From assembly GCA_918807975.1 (NCBI GenBank), contig OU964934.1, positions 16,740,001 through 16,804,000 of the forward strand: a stretch of 64,000 nucleotides of DNA, in the 5' to 3' direction. Position numbers and translations under genes: made by a program. The stretch comes from Aplidium turbinatum. Taxonomy: Eukaryota; Chordata; Ascidiacea; Aplousobranchia; Polyclinidae. Below are positions 24,801 to 31,155 of this stretch, in pieces. Below the pieces are notes generated by a model that was not told the origin of the DNA, searched no databases, and saw only the letters and a program-made list of their open reading frames with translations. Position 1 is the stretch's first letter. Every line of letters begins with the position of its first letter.

Positions 24801-26007
24801 AGACTGCTCTGCAGTTAACAAACTGCTTTGACTTCCTTTTTTTTTGCACTTTATGTGAAAGATATGTGCAAATTGTGCATGCTGATGAAGTAAAACCAAA
24901 AAATTTGAACTTTTTTCTAGTTAATACAAGACTGATAATGATCATCAGTTTAGGCTAATATTAGTAATAAGGCTGATGGAGTAGGAAAATTGTACCGTTG
25001 TGCACCCCTGGTTAAGAAAGTGAGGGTTAAAGACTTGAGTGACCCAAACAATTGTTGTTACACCATTAATCCAATTTTTTTATTCCAATGGAAAAAGCAT
25101 AATGTCAGTATAAAAATACTTTGGCTTCCCTATTCCCTACCTTATCTAAAACACAATGTCGTTTAAAAAAAAAATGGAGCGTGGAGGGAGGGAATAGCTG
25201 TCTCTGTATATATTAATTTGTAGTTCTGTGCCTGTGTTGTCGATTAAAAGTTGTTTTGTGGTGTTGTTATTGTGAAAATACACCTTTTTTATCACTTTTG
25301 GTGCGAATTCAAAGCGGGCCTTATTCACAACCCATGCATCTAATAAGGCCCGCTTGAGATTTTTGTTATTTTTTCAACATTTCACAACTCCTTTTACTTA
25401 GAAACTTGTTTCACAGATATGTTGTTTAGATAGACTCAAAGTATACTCTTTCCAAGTTTCGTTCAAAATTATGAAGTATTTAGGTTTGAAAATTACCGGG
25501 CCTTATTAGCTGCAGCATGGCCACCTGGAGATGCGGCCTGATTTGTCACATTTTGCAGATTTTGATTACAGCTACTGCTAGTGTTTCACTGACATTTTCT
25601 GAGATGCTTTTACTTTTTGCGGTTTCCTAATGACATAAAACTTTTTTGTTGCCTTGGGGAAGCAGTAGCAAATGAGAAAAAGTAAGTTGAAAAACGCAAA
25701 ATCAGACTGTTATTGAAAATTAACAGTCTGACTAAAATCTTCGAAATCAAATTTTCTTTTGTTTTTCAACATGTGAGGATGTTAAGATTTATTGTGTCAT
25801 CTGGGGAAAAGAATAAAATAAGCGTAAAAATCTAATTTTTTGAAAAATTTATTTAAACGTTCGCCCAAAGTTAGAAAAACCTGAAAATTTCTGCAAAATG
25901 TGACAAATCAGGCCATATCTTTAGGTGGCCATGGCTGCAGGTACCTTATTTTGCAAATGTTATCATTGTCTTACAGGAGAACCGAAGTCTTACAGCTTAA
26001 GAAATGA
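323..26007 (+). CDS. Tandem cysteine-domain type I membrane protein, 3' part of gene 1 (38 exons visible)
   Basis: Thirty-eight open exons joined by GT/AG introns give about 1,640 residues: 18 tandem domains, a membrane-span exon (24429-24510) and a tail exon ending TGA at 26005-26007. Each domain is an A exon (phase 1 start, phase 2 end, usually 154 bp) plus a B exon (phase 2 start, phase 1 end, usually 83-86 bp), so each domain is a symmetric 1-1 module that can duplicate in frame. The consensus is FPxxC, Y-x-G-P-H-S-x2-C, WxxxGC, P-x-N-L-T in A and Q-L-x-C-[FY]-G in B. The protein should be a type I membrane protein with a large ectodomain; N-x-T/S sites are common. The 5' end lies left of the window because the first exon has an acceptor. 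Exons are predicted from reading frames and splice consensus only. I recognise no named family. Confidence 0.88.
896..1031. mobile_element. Small MITE, cccagacagcaaatcagtc family
   Basis: The left end reads cccagacaacaaatcaatca then tgcattgattcaacgtct; the right end is gtccggg. TA borders both ends. It lies in the intron after domain 1. Confidence 0.6.
1579..2329 (+). CDS. Gene 1 domain 2 (exons 1579-1732 and 2244-2329)
   Basis: The A exon follows tttccag and reads FPRDC, then HDSKC, WESIGC and PGNLS; donor gtaagc. The B exon follows gtgcag and ends QQECFGR; donor gtaagt. All four cysteines are present. The GPHS motif is degraded to RHDS. Confidence 0.87.
3054..3844 (+). CDS. Gene 1 domain 3 (exons 3054-3207 and 3762-3844)
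   Basis: The A exon follows gcatag and reads FPIGC, YYRGPN, WKMVGC and NPGNLS; donor gtcagt is weaker than the others. The B exon follows ttttag and ends QRECFGI; donor gtacaa. The domain is read one frame away from the longest open frame here, and the family motif decides the frame. Confidence 0.85.
4672..5304 (+). CDS. Gene 1 domain 4 (exons 4672-4825 and 5222-5304)
   Basis: The A exon follows atttag and reads FPRGC, YYRGPHSGKC, FWKREGC and HPHNL; donor gtgaat. The B exon follows ttctcag and ends QLDCFGL; donor gtatgg. All cysteines are present. The intron between the halves carries a T-rich stretch that loosely resembles the LINE 3' end at 17984-18403. Confidence 0.87.
5612..5799. mobile_element. 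MITE, family with cttcacagtgtagattc termini
   Basis: About 40 bp at each end are inverted repeats of each other: the left end reads cttcacagtgtagattc and continues through gatctgttatagcctga, and the right end is its complement (5758-5799). The element lies in the intron between domains 4 and 5. A diverged relative occurs at 19331-19490; the two share the tgatgctgcgggttc core and the flanking agcagcgtgatcgttg segment. Confidence 0.7.
6137..6585 (+). CDS. Gene 1 domain 5 (exons 6137-6290 and 6503-6585)
   Basis: The A exon follows ttgtag and reads EFPDGC, YRGPHSLEC, WKDVGC and DPGNLT. It matches the consensus closely. The donor consistent with phase is gtgcgt at 6291. The B exon follows tttcag and ends QLQCYGV; donor gtaagg. 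All four cysteines are present. Confidence 0.87.
6655..6800 (-). mobile_element. LINE 3' fragment
   Basis: The stretch cttcttccttcagtccgat and the following 100 bases align with the LINE fragment at 18080-18200 (cttcctccttcagtccgac...ctcttcccatc). It encodes on the minus strand the same C-terminal region of the non-LTR reverse transcriptase polyprotein. It is short and decayed and sits in the intron after domain 5. Confidence 0.55.
7052..7650 (+). CDS. Gene 1 domain 6 (exons 7052-7208 and 7565-7650)
   Basis: The A exon follows gtttag and reads VFPPQC, YKGALPLRC, WQAAGC and YPKKLS; it is one codon longer than the usual A exon. Donor gtcaat. The B exon follows tgcag and ends QMTCFGL; donor gtaaga. 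The B half has a run of small hydrophobic residues (LTILLIRK) not seen in the neighbours. Confidence 0.85.
7966..8855 (+). CDS. Gene 1 domain 7 (exons 7966-8119 and 8770-8855)
   Basis: The A exon follows tgcag and reads VFPKGC, YDPPHSPEC, WNASGC and HPDNLT; donor gtaaga. The B exon follows ttcacag and ends QLACFGF; donor gtaagt. All four cysteines are present. A SINE lies in the intron between the two halves. Confidence 0.87.
8183..8403 (+). mobile_element. tRNA-derived SINE, family 1, full copy
   Basis: A tRNA-like head (tggctgcatagccgagtga as A box region, cggttcgaccgctc as B box) is followed by a shared tail: aaggcatgcttgcaagtgg, cttccttgccttcccgtcc and accgggtgtaagcctggat. The same head-to-tail order recurs in reverse orientation at 14829-14990 and 17759-17951. 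Confidence 0.75.
9216..9969 (+). CDS. Gene 1 domain 8 (exons 9216-9369 and 9887-9969)
   Basis: The A exon follows gctag and reads KFPKDC, YVGPLSLAC, WTDHGC and YPANLS; donor gtaatt. The B exon follows atcgcag and ends QWECFGL; donor gtgtgt. All four cysteines are present. The intron between the halves carries the hammerhead-like motif at 9525-9607. Confidence 0.86.
9525..9607 (+). ncRNA. Candidate type I hammerhead ribozyme
   Basis: The core CTGATGA (9549-9555) is followed by a stem II hairpin (GCCCA, six-base loop, TGGGC; 9556-9571), GAAA (9572-9575), a very short stem III ACAC/GTGT (9575-9582) and the cleavage triplet GTC ending at 9583. Stem I can form from TA/TA (9547-9548 with 9584-9585), AGC/GCT (9541-9543 with 9588-9590) and a distal GTGTAGC/GCTACAC pair (9525-9531 with 9601-9607). 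All invariant core bases of the motif are present. Very short stem III is typical of type I hammerheads in animal repeats such as SINEs, satellites and Penelope-like elements. Activity is not shown. Confidence 0.7.
10347..11047 (+). CDS. Gene 1 domain 9, cysteine-loss type (exons 10347-10500 and 10965-11047)
   Basis: The A exon follows ttacag and reads EFPETC, YRGPHSIDC, then RRQAGL in place of WxxxGC, then EGWNNPEN; donor gtataa. The B exon follows tttacag and ends in FIGFGM in place of CFG; donor gtgaga. Two of four cysteines are therefore absent, one from each exon. It is the first member of the alternating array 9-18. Confidence 0.87.
10519..10580. mobile_element. Small MITE fragment, cccagacagc family
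   Basis: The segment cccagatagaaaactccgtc followed by atttttacattgcttcaacg matches the left half of the copy at 61778-61863. I do not find a matching right end. It lies just after the domain 9 A exon. Confidence 0.5.
11876..13087 (+). CDS. Gene 1 domain 10 with hexapeptide-repeat insert (exons 11876-12035 and 12588-13087)
   Basis: The A exon follows aatgtag and reads EFFKNC, YWPALSRSC, WLNEVGC and YPQKL; donor gtacga. The B exon, after tttacag, is 500 bp, about six times the usual size. It starts QVKAV like other B exons of this type and ends QLECYGL with donor gtaagt. Between these lie two blocks of hexads of form x-[LFP]-x-G-x-[VI], for example VPKGKI, FPQGVV and VPEGTI (about 12649-12795), and LNGAF, LEGAL, LNGTF and PAGVL (about 12839-13035). 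The insert keeps phase and has no stop. It could form a beta-solenoid-like stalk; that is inference. Confidence 0.88.
13367..13922 (+). CDS. Gene 1 domain 11, cysteine-loss type (exons 13367-13520 and 13840-13922)
   Basis: The A exon follows gtttag and reads FPLGC, YSGPHEDHC, then RKEAGL and EGWNNPSNLT; donor gtgagt. The B exon follows catgcag and ends QKQGFGM; donor gtaagt. The AGL and GFGM changes match those in domain 9. Confidence 0.87.
13605..13750. repeat. Palindromic GTAC-rich repeat block with 26-bp perfect hairpin
   Basis: The block is built from tgtacagtgtgtacag-type units. At 13691-13746 two perfect 26-bp arms (caaacaatattatatactgt and onward) flank a 4-base tgta spacer. A smaller palindrome with 14-bp arms lies just before it (gtgtatactgtaca with its complement). 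The block is in the intron that splits domain 11. Confidence 0.85.
14393..15334 (+). CDS. Gene 1 domain 12 (exons 14393-14552 and 15213-15334)
   Basis: The A exon follows cctcag and reads EFFKDC, YHPVLTLVC, WREVVGC and FPGKI, ending KNQR; donor gttagt. The B exon follows cgtcgcag, starts QVKK, includes AANKTAQLECFGI and is 122 bp, longer than a standard B exon; donor gtaagt. The AN-x-TAQ stretch is shared with domains 10 and 14. All four cysteines are present. Confidence 0.86.
14829..14990 (-). mobile_element. SINE family 1 copy
   Basis: On the minus strand this reads the tRNA-like head (ggctgtagtc region, then cggttcgacaccgctcaaga) followed by the family tail (ggcatgcctgggaagtcac, cttccttgccttcc). 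It matches the copy at 8183-8403 and lies in the intron splitting domain 12. Confidence 0.65.
15530..16561 (+). CDS. Gene 1 domain 13, cysteine-loss type (exons 15530-15683 and 16479-16561)
   Basis: The A exon follows ctgtccag and reads FPIGC, YKGPHTDLC, RKEAGL and EGWNNAKN; donor gtaacc. The B exon follows gtttcag and ends QRIGFGM; donor gtatgc. Both the third and fourth cysteines are absent, as in the other odd-numbered domains of the array. The intron between the halves carries LINE relics. Confidence 0.87.
15790..16284. mobile_element. Two LINE 3' relics placed back to back
   Basis: On the minus strand (about 16045 down to 15790) one frame reads CECGDEE, then after a stop AADLTLC, then HAPNGVSGLRELDDETIQWL. 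On the plus strand (about 16110-16264) another frame reads AEEQTADLIINDC and then MSDEIKEWLLF. Both look like the C-terminal Cys-rich segment that follows the reverse transcriptase in Jockey/CR1-like LINEs (CxCG...EQTADHI...C). The two point away from each other. Stops and frame changes show both are decayed. Confidence 0.55.
16814..17733 (+). CDS. Gene 1 domain 14 (exons 16814-16973 and 17612-17733)
   Basis: The A exon follows tttaaag and reads DFFENC, YYPVLSLNC, WKGVVGC and YPGRL, ending KNQR; donor gtgaga. The B exon follows attcag, starts QVKAV, contains VAANTSAQKECFGI and is 122 bp; donor gtgagg. It closely matches domain 12 and the ends of the enlarged B exon of domain 10. Confidence 0.87.
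17759..17951 (-). mobile_element. SINE family 1 copy
   Basis: The minus strand shows the tRNA-like head (cagtcggctgcatagcgg, then cgggttcgacaccgctcatg as B box) and the family tail (aaggcatccctgaaggtgg, then acgattggctttctagact). It abuts the LINE fragment at 17984-18403, so the intron has taken repeated insertions. Confidence 0.7.
17984..18403 (-). mobile_element. LINE 3' fragment (139 open codons)
   Basis: The minus strand encodes a basic segment with IDQLARANGVRWYGHVIR, KGSFLRKALDLKVDGKRKRG and RPRRTWKQQVKDEFKKVGL. The RWYGHV...GKRKRGRP...W pattern is typical of the C-terminal region of non-LTR reverse transcriptases in marine animals. The catalytic reverse transcriptase core is not present. 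It lies in the intron just before the domain 15 A exon. Confidence 0.75.
18479..19606 (+). CDS. Gene 1 domain 15, cysteine-loss type (exons 18479-18632 and 19524-19606)
   Basis: The A exon follows tatatag and reads EFATGC, FRGPFSVEC, REAAGL and EGWNNPEN; donor gtatta. The B exon follows atttcag and ends QNQGFGM; donor gtaaga. Stops occur in the other frames, so no long single frame spans the A exon, yet in the family frame all 50 codons are open. The intron shares about 80 bases with the intron of domain 17. Confidence 0.84.
19331..19490. mobile_element. MITE, relative of 5612-5799
   Basis: It contains ttacttcacaaatgac at the left and atttgtgaagta at the right as weak inverted ends, and shares tgatgctgcgggttc and agcagcgtgatcgttg with the copy at 5612-5820. 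It is inserted in the intron that splits domain 15. Confidence 0.5.
19864..20713 (+). CDS. Gene 1 domain 16 (exons 19864-20020 and 20622-20713)
   Basis: The A exon follows ccttgcag and reads FLPNC, YHPTLTLNC and WKGVTC, so threonine replaces the glycine before the third cysteine. It ends KNQR; donor gtttgt. The B exon follows tttttag, starts QVRTQ and ends QEECYGL; donor gtacgt. It has an N-G-T glycosylation site. All four cysteines are kept. Confidence 0.86.
21231..21899 (+). CDS. Gene 1 domain 17, cysteine-loss type (exons 21231-21384 and 21817-21899)
   Basis: The A exon follows ttattag and reads VFPDGC, YRGPHSNRC, then SCRRRAGL and EGWNNPLN. It has one extra cysteine three residues before the RxxAGL motif. 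Donor gtaatt. The B exon follows gttttag and ends QYDGFGM; donor gtaggt. The B half is acidic (DDDVDS). Confidence 0.87.
22408..22653. mobile_element. Foldback MITE with GGTCGACAGGACGTT repeats and telomere-like core
   Basis: The left arm repeats tttggtcgacaggacg several times and the right arm is its complement. Between the arms are short (TTAGGG)-like stretches in both orientations around ttagttaactaa. The ends (ggtacccggtcatttgg and the complement ccaaacgaccgtgcacc) are flanked by an exact 9-bp direct repeat gtcatttat (22399-22407 and 22654-22662). A 9-bp target duplication with long repetitive arms fits a Mutator-like MITE. Confidence 0.8.
22812..23872 (+). CDS. Gene 1 domain 18, last repeat (exons 22812-22971 and 23790-23872)
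   Basis: The A exon follows ttcttcag and reads ELYPNC, YHAPLTMEC, WIVIVGC and YPED, ending KNQR; donor gtggga. The B exon follows tctacag and ends KKECFGR; donor gttaaa. The A half is of the same type as domains 10, 12, 14 and 16. The B half is standard length. The next coding exon encodes the membrane span. Confidence 0.85.
23079..23182. mobile_element. Small MITE, cccagacagcaaatcagtc family
   Basis: The left end (cccaggcacaaaatcagtct) and right end (complement cccagacagcaaatcagtcg) are inverted repeats and are bordered by TA on both sides. The interior keeps the tacattgattcaacgtc-like segment found in other copies at 896-1031, 10519-10580, 41020-41104 and 61778-61863. Confidence 0.7.
23395..23691. 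mobile_element. hAT-type MITE, 297 bp with exact 8-bp target duplication
   Basis: Ends cagggattcatagtataggg and its complement form inverted repeats of more than 50 bp (through ggatatctgacaagcgga). The element is flanked by an exact 8-bp repeat cccattac (23387-23394 and 23692-23699). The CAGGG start and 8-bp duplication are hAT hallmarks. It lies in the intron that splits domain 18. Confidence 0.85.
24429..24510 (+). CDS. Gene 1 transmembrane exon with central lysine
   Basis: The exon follows gcttccag, starts in phase 1 and ends in phase 2 at a gtttat donor, exactly compatible with domain 18 and the tail exon. It reads VPIWMFVATALGI, then K, then LVLIALAFIILN and R. That is one hydrophobic span of about 25 residues with a single lysine near its middle. 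A basic residue at mid-membrane is known from receptors that pair with acidic spans of signalling adaptors. Here it is seen in sequence only; any partner is inference. Confidence 0.85.
24600..25515. mobile_element. Nested inverted-repeat elements with ctaataaggccc termini
   Basis: The left edge gcagctaataaggccc (24602) and right edge gggccttattagctgc (25499-25514) are inverted repeats. The same words occur head to head inside, as gcgggccttatt (about 25314) and ctaataaggcccgc (about 25340), so two elements with the same termini lie side by side. No transposase is visible. They fill the intron between the membrane exon and the tail exon. Confidence 0.6.
25516..25933. mobile_element. MITE with catggccacctggagat termini
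   Basis: Left end catggccacctggagatgcg continues as gcctgatttgtcacattttg, and the right end is its complement over about 43 bp. The flanks are a 7-bp direct repeat gctgcag (25509-25515 and 25934-25940). Related sequence occurs at 58524-58885 and as a short remnant around the hAT copy at 55920-57823. Confidence 0.75.
25977..26007 (+). CDS. Gene 1 terminal exon: 11-residue cytoplasmic tail and stop
   Basis: The exon follows tcttacag in phase 2 and gives RTEVLQLKK then TGA. With the arginines at the exon join the whole tail is NRRTEVLQLKK. It contains no tyrosine motif and no canonical KKxx signal at the required spacing. The stop-transfer arginines fit a type I orientation. Confidence 0.8.
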
Positions 26008-26213
26008 GTCTGCAAGAAAAGTAGCTTTAAGACTTATCAGTTCCAGCATCTTTCAGCACTTCGAAAAGCTTCATCAATATTTTCAATTGTTTAGCAACTT
26101 ACTGTTTGTACAAAGATTTTGTTTTATTTTAATAGTTGCAATTATGAATCAGATTATATACTTCCATTGTTTCGTTATTTTAAAGTTTATTGAATTCATC
26201 AAATAATATAACA

Positions 26214-26219
26214 AATAAA
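26214..26219 (+). terminator. Candidate polyadenylation signal of gene 1
   Basis: AATAAA occurs about 207 bases after the stop codon of gene 1 and before the transposon-rich intergenic region. No competing canonical signal is seen between them. Confidence 0.5.
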
Positions 26220-26261
26220 TTATAGTTTAGAGATACAATTGCCTGGCTGTGTGAACTGAAA

Positions 26262-26372
26262 AATCCTTTCCTAATCGAAATGGCTACATGACTAGCCGAA
26301 AACGTTTGCTTTTTGTTTTTTTTGTTTTTATAATGTTAAATGTAGTGTTGTTGCTGAGTTATTCTACGCCAT
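26262..26372. repeat. Penelope-like terminal repeat fragment
   Basis: The segment gactagccgaaaacgtttgc, then ataatgttaaatgtagtgtt, is the inverse of 29029-29110 and resembles 29960-30040. All share the acgttttcggc word of the Penelope-like element ends at 47195-48170. Confidence 0.45.
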
Positions 26373-26407
26373 CGAACCGCTTGGGCAAAACTTGTGTGTA
26401 CTATACT

Positions 26408-27501
26408 CAGAGATGGGCGTGATCTTGATCTTCAAGATCACTTTTTTTTTGGTGATCTTGATCTAAGATCACTTTTTTTTGTGTGATCTTGATCTTGAAG
26501 AACAATAAGATCAAGATCACTTTAAAATTGAAGTTTACTTACTAAACAGAGAAATTTTTTTAGAACTCGTACTGTACAAAGTAGTTAGTGGCAACTACTA
26601 ACATTAAGCCACTGTTAATATGATATGTATCCAACAAAAGACAATTTAAAGTCTCCATCTAATCTGGTCAGTGCTGCCGTTTCAAAATTGAAAAAGTTTT
26701 CTGTGTTGGTCATAATAAAGAAGTCAACTTCCGTGTACTTTATGTTGACGTATAGTAAAAAATGATTTAACTTTGTTCACAATTTCTATGTGTGAATTTT
26801 AAAGAAATGCTTGCTTTCTTTGACTCAATTTTAGACTAGCCGACTTTGGTCATGTAAATTGGTTTATTGCAGCAAATCAACGAGACCAAGACTTGTTTAA
26901 GGTCTGAGTATGGAGCGGTTTGTCTGACCGCAAACCTCTGAACTTTTTTGATAGCAGACAACAGTATCAAGGTTGCCAGATGGGTAAATGGTGCAATAAA
27001 CATTGACATAACACTGTGAAAGTTAAAACTACTTAGTAACACGAATAAAAACTTCCACATAAACCAGACAAAAATTTGGTAAAAAATGATGCAGTTCAAA
27101 GTTTATTTTCATTTATTTATTATAAATAAAAAGTATAAAACTAATTGCAAATTTTGCGACTTTTTCAGTACTATTGTAATTAACTTTGGCCTTGGGTGTG
27201 ACGTTACGATTCTACGCAAACTACGTCAGCAATTGATAGACCTAATAGCAACAGTCACTAACTTATTACAATTCTTAGGCCAGTGATCGAGTAGTTAAAA
27301 GTAAAAGTTAGCAATACCAACTATATACCTTTACCCAGGTTGCTTATAGTACGGTAATTATTTTTTGCAACATCATTGATCAAAAACTTTATTTTTTTTT
27401 CAAGTAACTTACACAAAAAGTGATCTTGATCTTCAAGATCACCTATTCTTGGTGATCTTGATCTTCAAGATCACCAATACTGGTGATCTTGCCCATCTCT
27501 G
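26408..27501. mobile_element. hAT element, non-autonomous, with GATC-rich subterminal repeats
   Basis: It begins cagagatgggcgtgatctt and ends with the complement (gatcttgcccatctctg). It is flanked by an exact 8-bp repeat actatact (26400-26407 and 27502-27509). Several copies of gatcttgatcttcaagatca lie inside both ends. The interior shows no transposase. The CAGAGATGGGC start and 8-bp duplication fit hAT. Confidence 0.88.
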
Positions 27502-27509
27502 ACTATACT

Positions 27510-28790
27510 GTCGAAGATCCAAAACCGCTTGGGTAAAGGAGATCCAAAATATGGGCATAAAATATCCAAAACTATTTTTATTATTCTAAGTCATTAGCAC
27601 CAAGGGTGTAAGTGAGCACTGAGCAGTGTCATTCAACAATCAGGTTACATTGGGAGTCGAACTAGCATTGCATGATTTGAAAGCGAACGCTATCTTCTAC
27701 GCCATCCAACCGCTTGTGCAATGTGCACAGAAGCGCCCAAACAAGTTCATAGGTGATCCAAAACATGGGAATGTGAGATCCAACACATGGGCATAAGAGA
27801 TTCAAAATTTGGACATAGGAGATGTGTTATATAGTGATTTGTAATAATATGCTGCAAGCACTGCTTGTTGCAATCAGCGTGAGGAATGTCTGGTTCTCCC
27901 GAAGATACATTCTTGCACTGACTTCAACGCGTTAATTGTTCAGTGTAATCAGTTCGACTTGTGCACTGGTGGAGAGTAGGCTACACGCATAGTTCTTTTT
28001 CCTCAGTTTTCACAAATAAAAGTATTAAACATAGCTCTGCGAATAGGATAGGCTATAGCGACCCTTTTAGAAAATAAAGTATCGTAACATGGCTTAGCAC
28101 TAAAAGCCTATGTAGCCTAAATGGGTCTATAAACGAAACCATGGAGCGCAGAAATTTGAAAAAAATGTGAGAATAAATTCCTTTGCATTACAAGACATGT
28201 AACCGAGTCGTTCATATCAAGCATTGTTGTTGGTTTGACACCTGTCAGAAGATATTTCATTATCTTAATTTAAAAAAATTACAAGTTTTCCGAATTTTTA
28301 TTTGGAGAGTCTTACACACATGTACAATTATACACAATACGAATAAAATAGCAATCTAGATACCACAACAAACAGGAAGCAGCAAAAGACTATCAATCAT
28401 CGAGTAATTTGTCCAGTTTCGCAAATCTGCCCGTCGGCAAAGAGCAGACCTTGCAGGAGATCGAGTGAACCACGCTTAGGCCTACAAAAGGAATTTGACG
28501 GCTGAAAGGCTGAAATCATGAAAATCAATGGACACCATGACAATAGACATTGTTGAATATAAGAGCTTAGGCCAAATGAAAACCCACTTATGAAGTATCA
28601 TAACTTTGCAAAGCTGATGCTTTGCTATGTTTTTTGAAACCATAAAAAGATAACTTTTTGAGATTGCTTGGAACCTCTGACCACACCACTGGTCCAGATA
28701 CTTGTATGGATTTTTTGCCAAATTCTGTATTAGTGCGATTACCAAAAATATTTATTGTTTGATTGATAGGCTATCTAGTGTTATGGTTGT
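27510..28790. other. No supported gene
   Basis: AT-rich sequence with short direct repeats, such as catccaaccgcttg-type words (26371, 27515, 27701) and gatccaaaa phrases. I see no exon with family support and no clear transposon ends. Confidence 0.4.
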
Positions 28791-28794
28791 GGAT

Positions 28795-30052
28795 GAGTGA
28801 AGAATCAATCAATCAATCATTTTATTTTTTGTCATTAACGCGTCCGGGACGAAAAAGATACTAACTACAAAAATCGATATAAACCTACCAGCACGTTAAT
28901 GAACAGGAAAAGGTGGCAAAATCTTGAAAGATTGAAAACGTGCCTGAATGAAAAATTATGTAGTAGTAGGCTATATATCAGTAGTTAGCACGGCCACAAA
29001 ACCCAAAAAACAAACCATAAACAGACATAACTAAGCAACAACACTACATTTAACATTATAAAAACAAAAAACAACAAGCGAACGTTTTCGGCTAGTCATA
29101 TAGCCCTTTTCAAGCCTATAAGAAAAAATACATTATTAAAAGAAATGCTAAAGAATCATATAGTATCACAGCAAAAATATGGTCAAATCTAAACATTTGA
29201 GAAACTGCCTCGCTCAAACAAAATGATAACTGAAACCAGTTATGTCTGTTTATGGTTTAAAAGAGTTACCTCTCTACCCAAATTGTATTACAAAAAACAA
29301 ACAGCAAAAAATAAAACAAAAACAGAGAGAAGCACACATGTAGTAATGAATGACAGCCTAATGAAAAGTGTTGTGGATTGAATTTGCCAGTTCCAATATT
29401 GATGTGGATGAGCAGTCATAATAATAATAATAGGATAGAGAAAGAAAACCGGACATAAAAGAAACCCATCCTCAGGCAAAAGCCCGTTTCGATGTGGCCC
29501 AGGAGAGCAGGTGTTGAGCTCTTTCTATAATCAGACTGCACATCGCACAGTAGCCTAAGACGATTGAGGTTTGATATCCAATTTAAGTTATTGTTTCTTA
29601 AATTGTGAACAATGTACAGTAGGCAGAAGGGTACTGGTTCATGCAGACTCTGAACAATGAACATGTGTTTTTTTATTTCCAGTGTACATATGTCTTTAAG
29701 ATATTCATTTTAAAAAATAATGAACTGGTATGGGCTCTATAATCGCTTTTTGTGATTATTCTTATTATTCTTTTTTGCATTTTTCTGAGAGGGTCTAGAA
29801 CTTTATTGCAAGCTTTACCCCAGCTAGTAACGCAATATTGAAGGTGGGAGAAAATTAAAGTATAAAAAGCGGTTGTCAATGTATCTGAATTCACATAAGC
29901 TCTCAGTTTTAATAGTGCCCAAGAACCCTAGATGAGGTAGAGAGGTAACTTTTTTAAACCATAAACAGACATAATCCAGCAACAACTCTACAATTAACAT
30001 TATAAAAACAATAAGCAAACGTTTTCGGCTGTGATAATAATACATTATCACA
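28795..30052 (-). mobile_element. Mixed LINE and Penelope-like remnants
   Basis: A minus-strand open segment at 29673-29894 reads LQYCVTSWGK, LDPLRKMQKRIIRIITKSDY and RAHTSSLFFKMNIL. This is the LINE reverse transcriptase C-terminal pattern (W...L..LQK+.IR.I). Around it, acgttttcggcta words and the phrase accataaacagacataa occur in both orientations (29018, 29250 inverted, 29955). At 28800 a run of (aatc)n borders the block, as at LINE 3' tails. The order suggests several insertions. Confidence 0.55.
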
Positions 30053-30709
30053 GCAAAATATGGACGAATCTAAACATTTTAGAGACTGCTTAACTAGCTC
30101 ACACAAAATGATAACTGAAAAAATACTCAGTACAACGGATCAAGTATTTGAGAGGTAAAATTAATTAATAGTTCAGAAAAAGACTCGAGCAGATTACGCA
30201 AGATAGAAGCACAACACGAGATAGTGGCATAAACAAAGTAAAAATACGAGCAGCACAACAAATGACAATTGTCACGTGTTTTCTAGAACGGTGTTGAAAT
30301 GGCAGCGTAAAAAAGTGATATCATTCTTTTTTAAGGTAATTTTAACGTCACAGTAAAGTGCTTTCTGTGTCGTTTTAAGACAGAAGTAGCAATAGCGCGG
30401 GCTACTTTTAATGTAGCCTGTGCCCGCCTCTGTTTATAGCATTCAAGAAAAAAAATGGAAAGTTCGAAAAACGAAAAAATCAAGCAGGCTGCATATAAAT
30501 ACGCATAAAATATTTCAGTATTAGAAATATAGTAAGATACTCGTTTTAATGATCACTATTTCTCTTATTATCTATTCTATATTTTTGAGAGAGGTTTGAA
30601 TGTTTTTGTGTGCAAATAGTCACAGTCACATCATGGTGGCAAGGAAAGTAACACAATAGGAAGAAAAGAGCAATATTCTACCACAGTCCATTTTAATCTT
30701 TCAGTTTTA

Positions 30710-31155
30710 AGGTTTACGCGATTCACGGCAAGATATTAAACACCGTGCGCTACATTCGCCACTTAACTTAGAGGATACGCCATATGTGTATGAGTCACGG
30801 ATGCTCTGATGCTGTTCGTTCACTATCTTCCGCTTCTTTGCGCATTGAATGAGCGTCATAAAACGACAGGTCGAAAGCGCCCGTTAGATGGTTATTAGCA
30901 GGTTAGTTTATTAATGGCCTTTAATGGGTTGACCTTTAAAGCTTGATCTAGATTTTGTGAGAAATTGTGTACACAATTATCAGTGTTTTGTAACTCTTTG
31001 TTTGGCAAGAGATACAGGACTAAGAAGCTAGATTTATGCTTGTAAGAAATGCAGTTTTAAGATATCAATTTTTTGAATAGCTGAAAAGTTTTTATGATGG
31101 TAAAAATATTTTTTAAATATGAACTTTAAAACGCGAAACTTCCGCTTTATTAGCT
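30710..31155. repeat. Diverged segmental duplication, copy 1
   Basis: About 440 bp align with 32365-32800. Shared words include cgccatatg.gtatgagtcacg, cttccgcttctt.g.gcattgaatga and gctagatttatgcttgta.gaaatgcagt. Copies differ by many substitutions and small gaps. No coding content is evident. Confidence 0.65.

Noticed and set aside
25977-26007. KKxx endoplasmic reticulum retrieval signal
   Set aside because: The tail ends QLKK with lysines at the last two positions, not at -3/-4.
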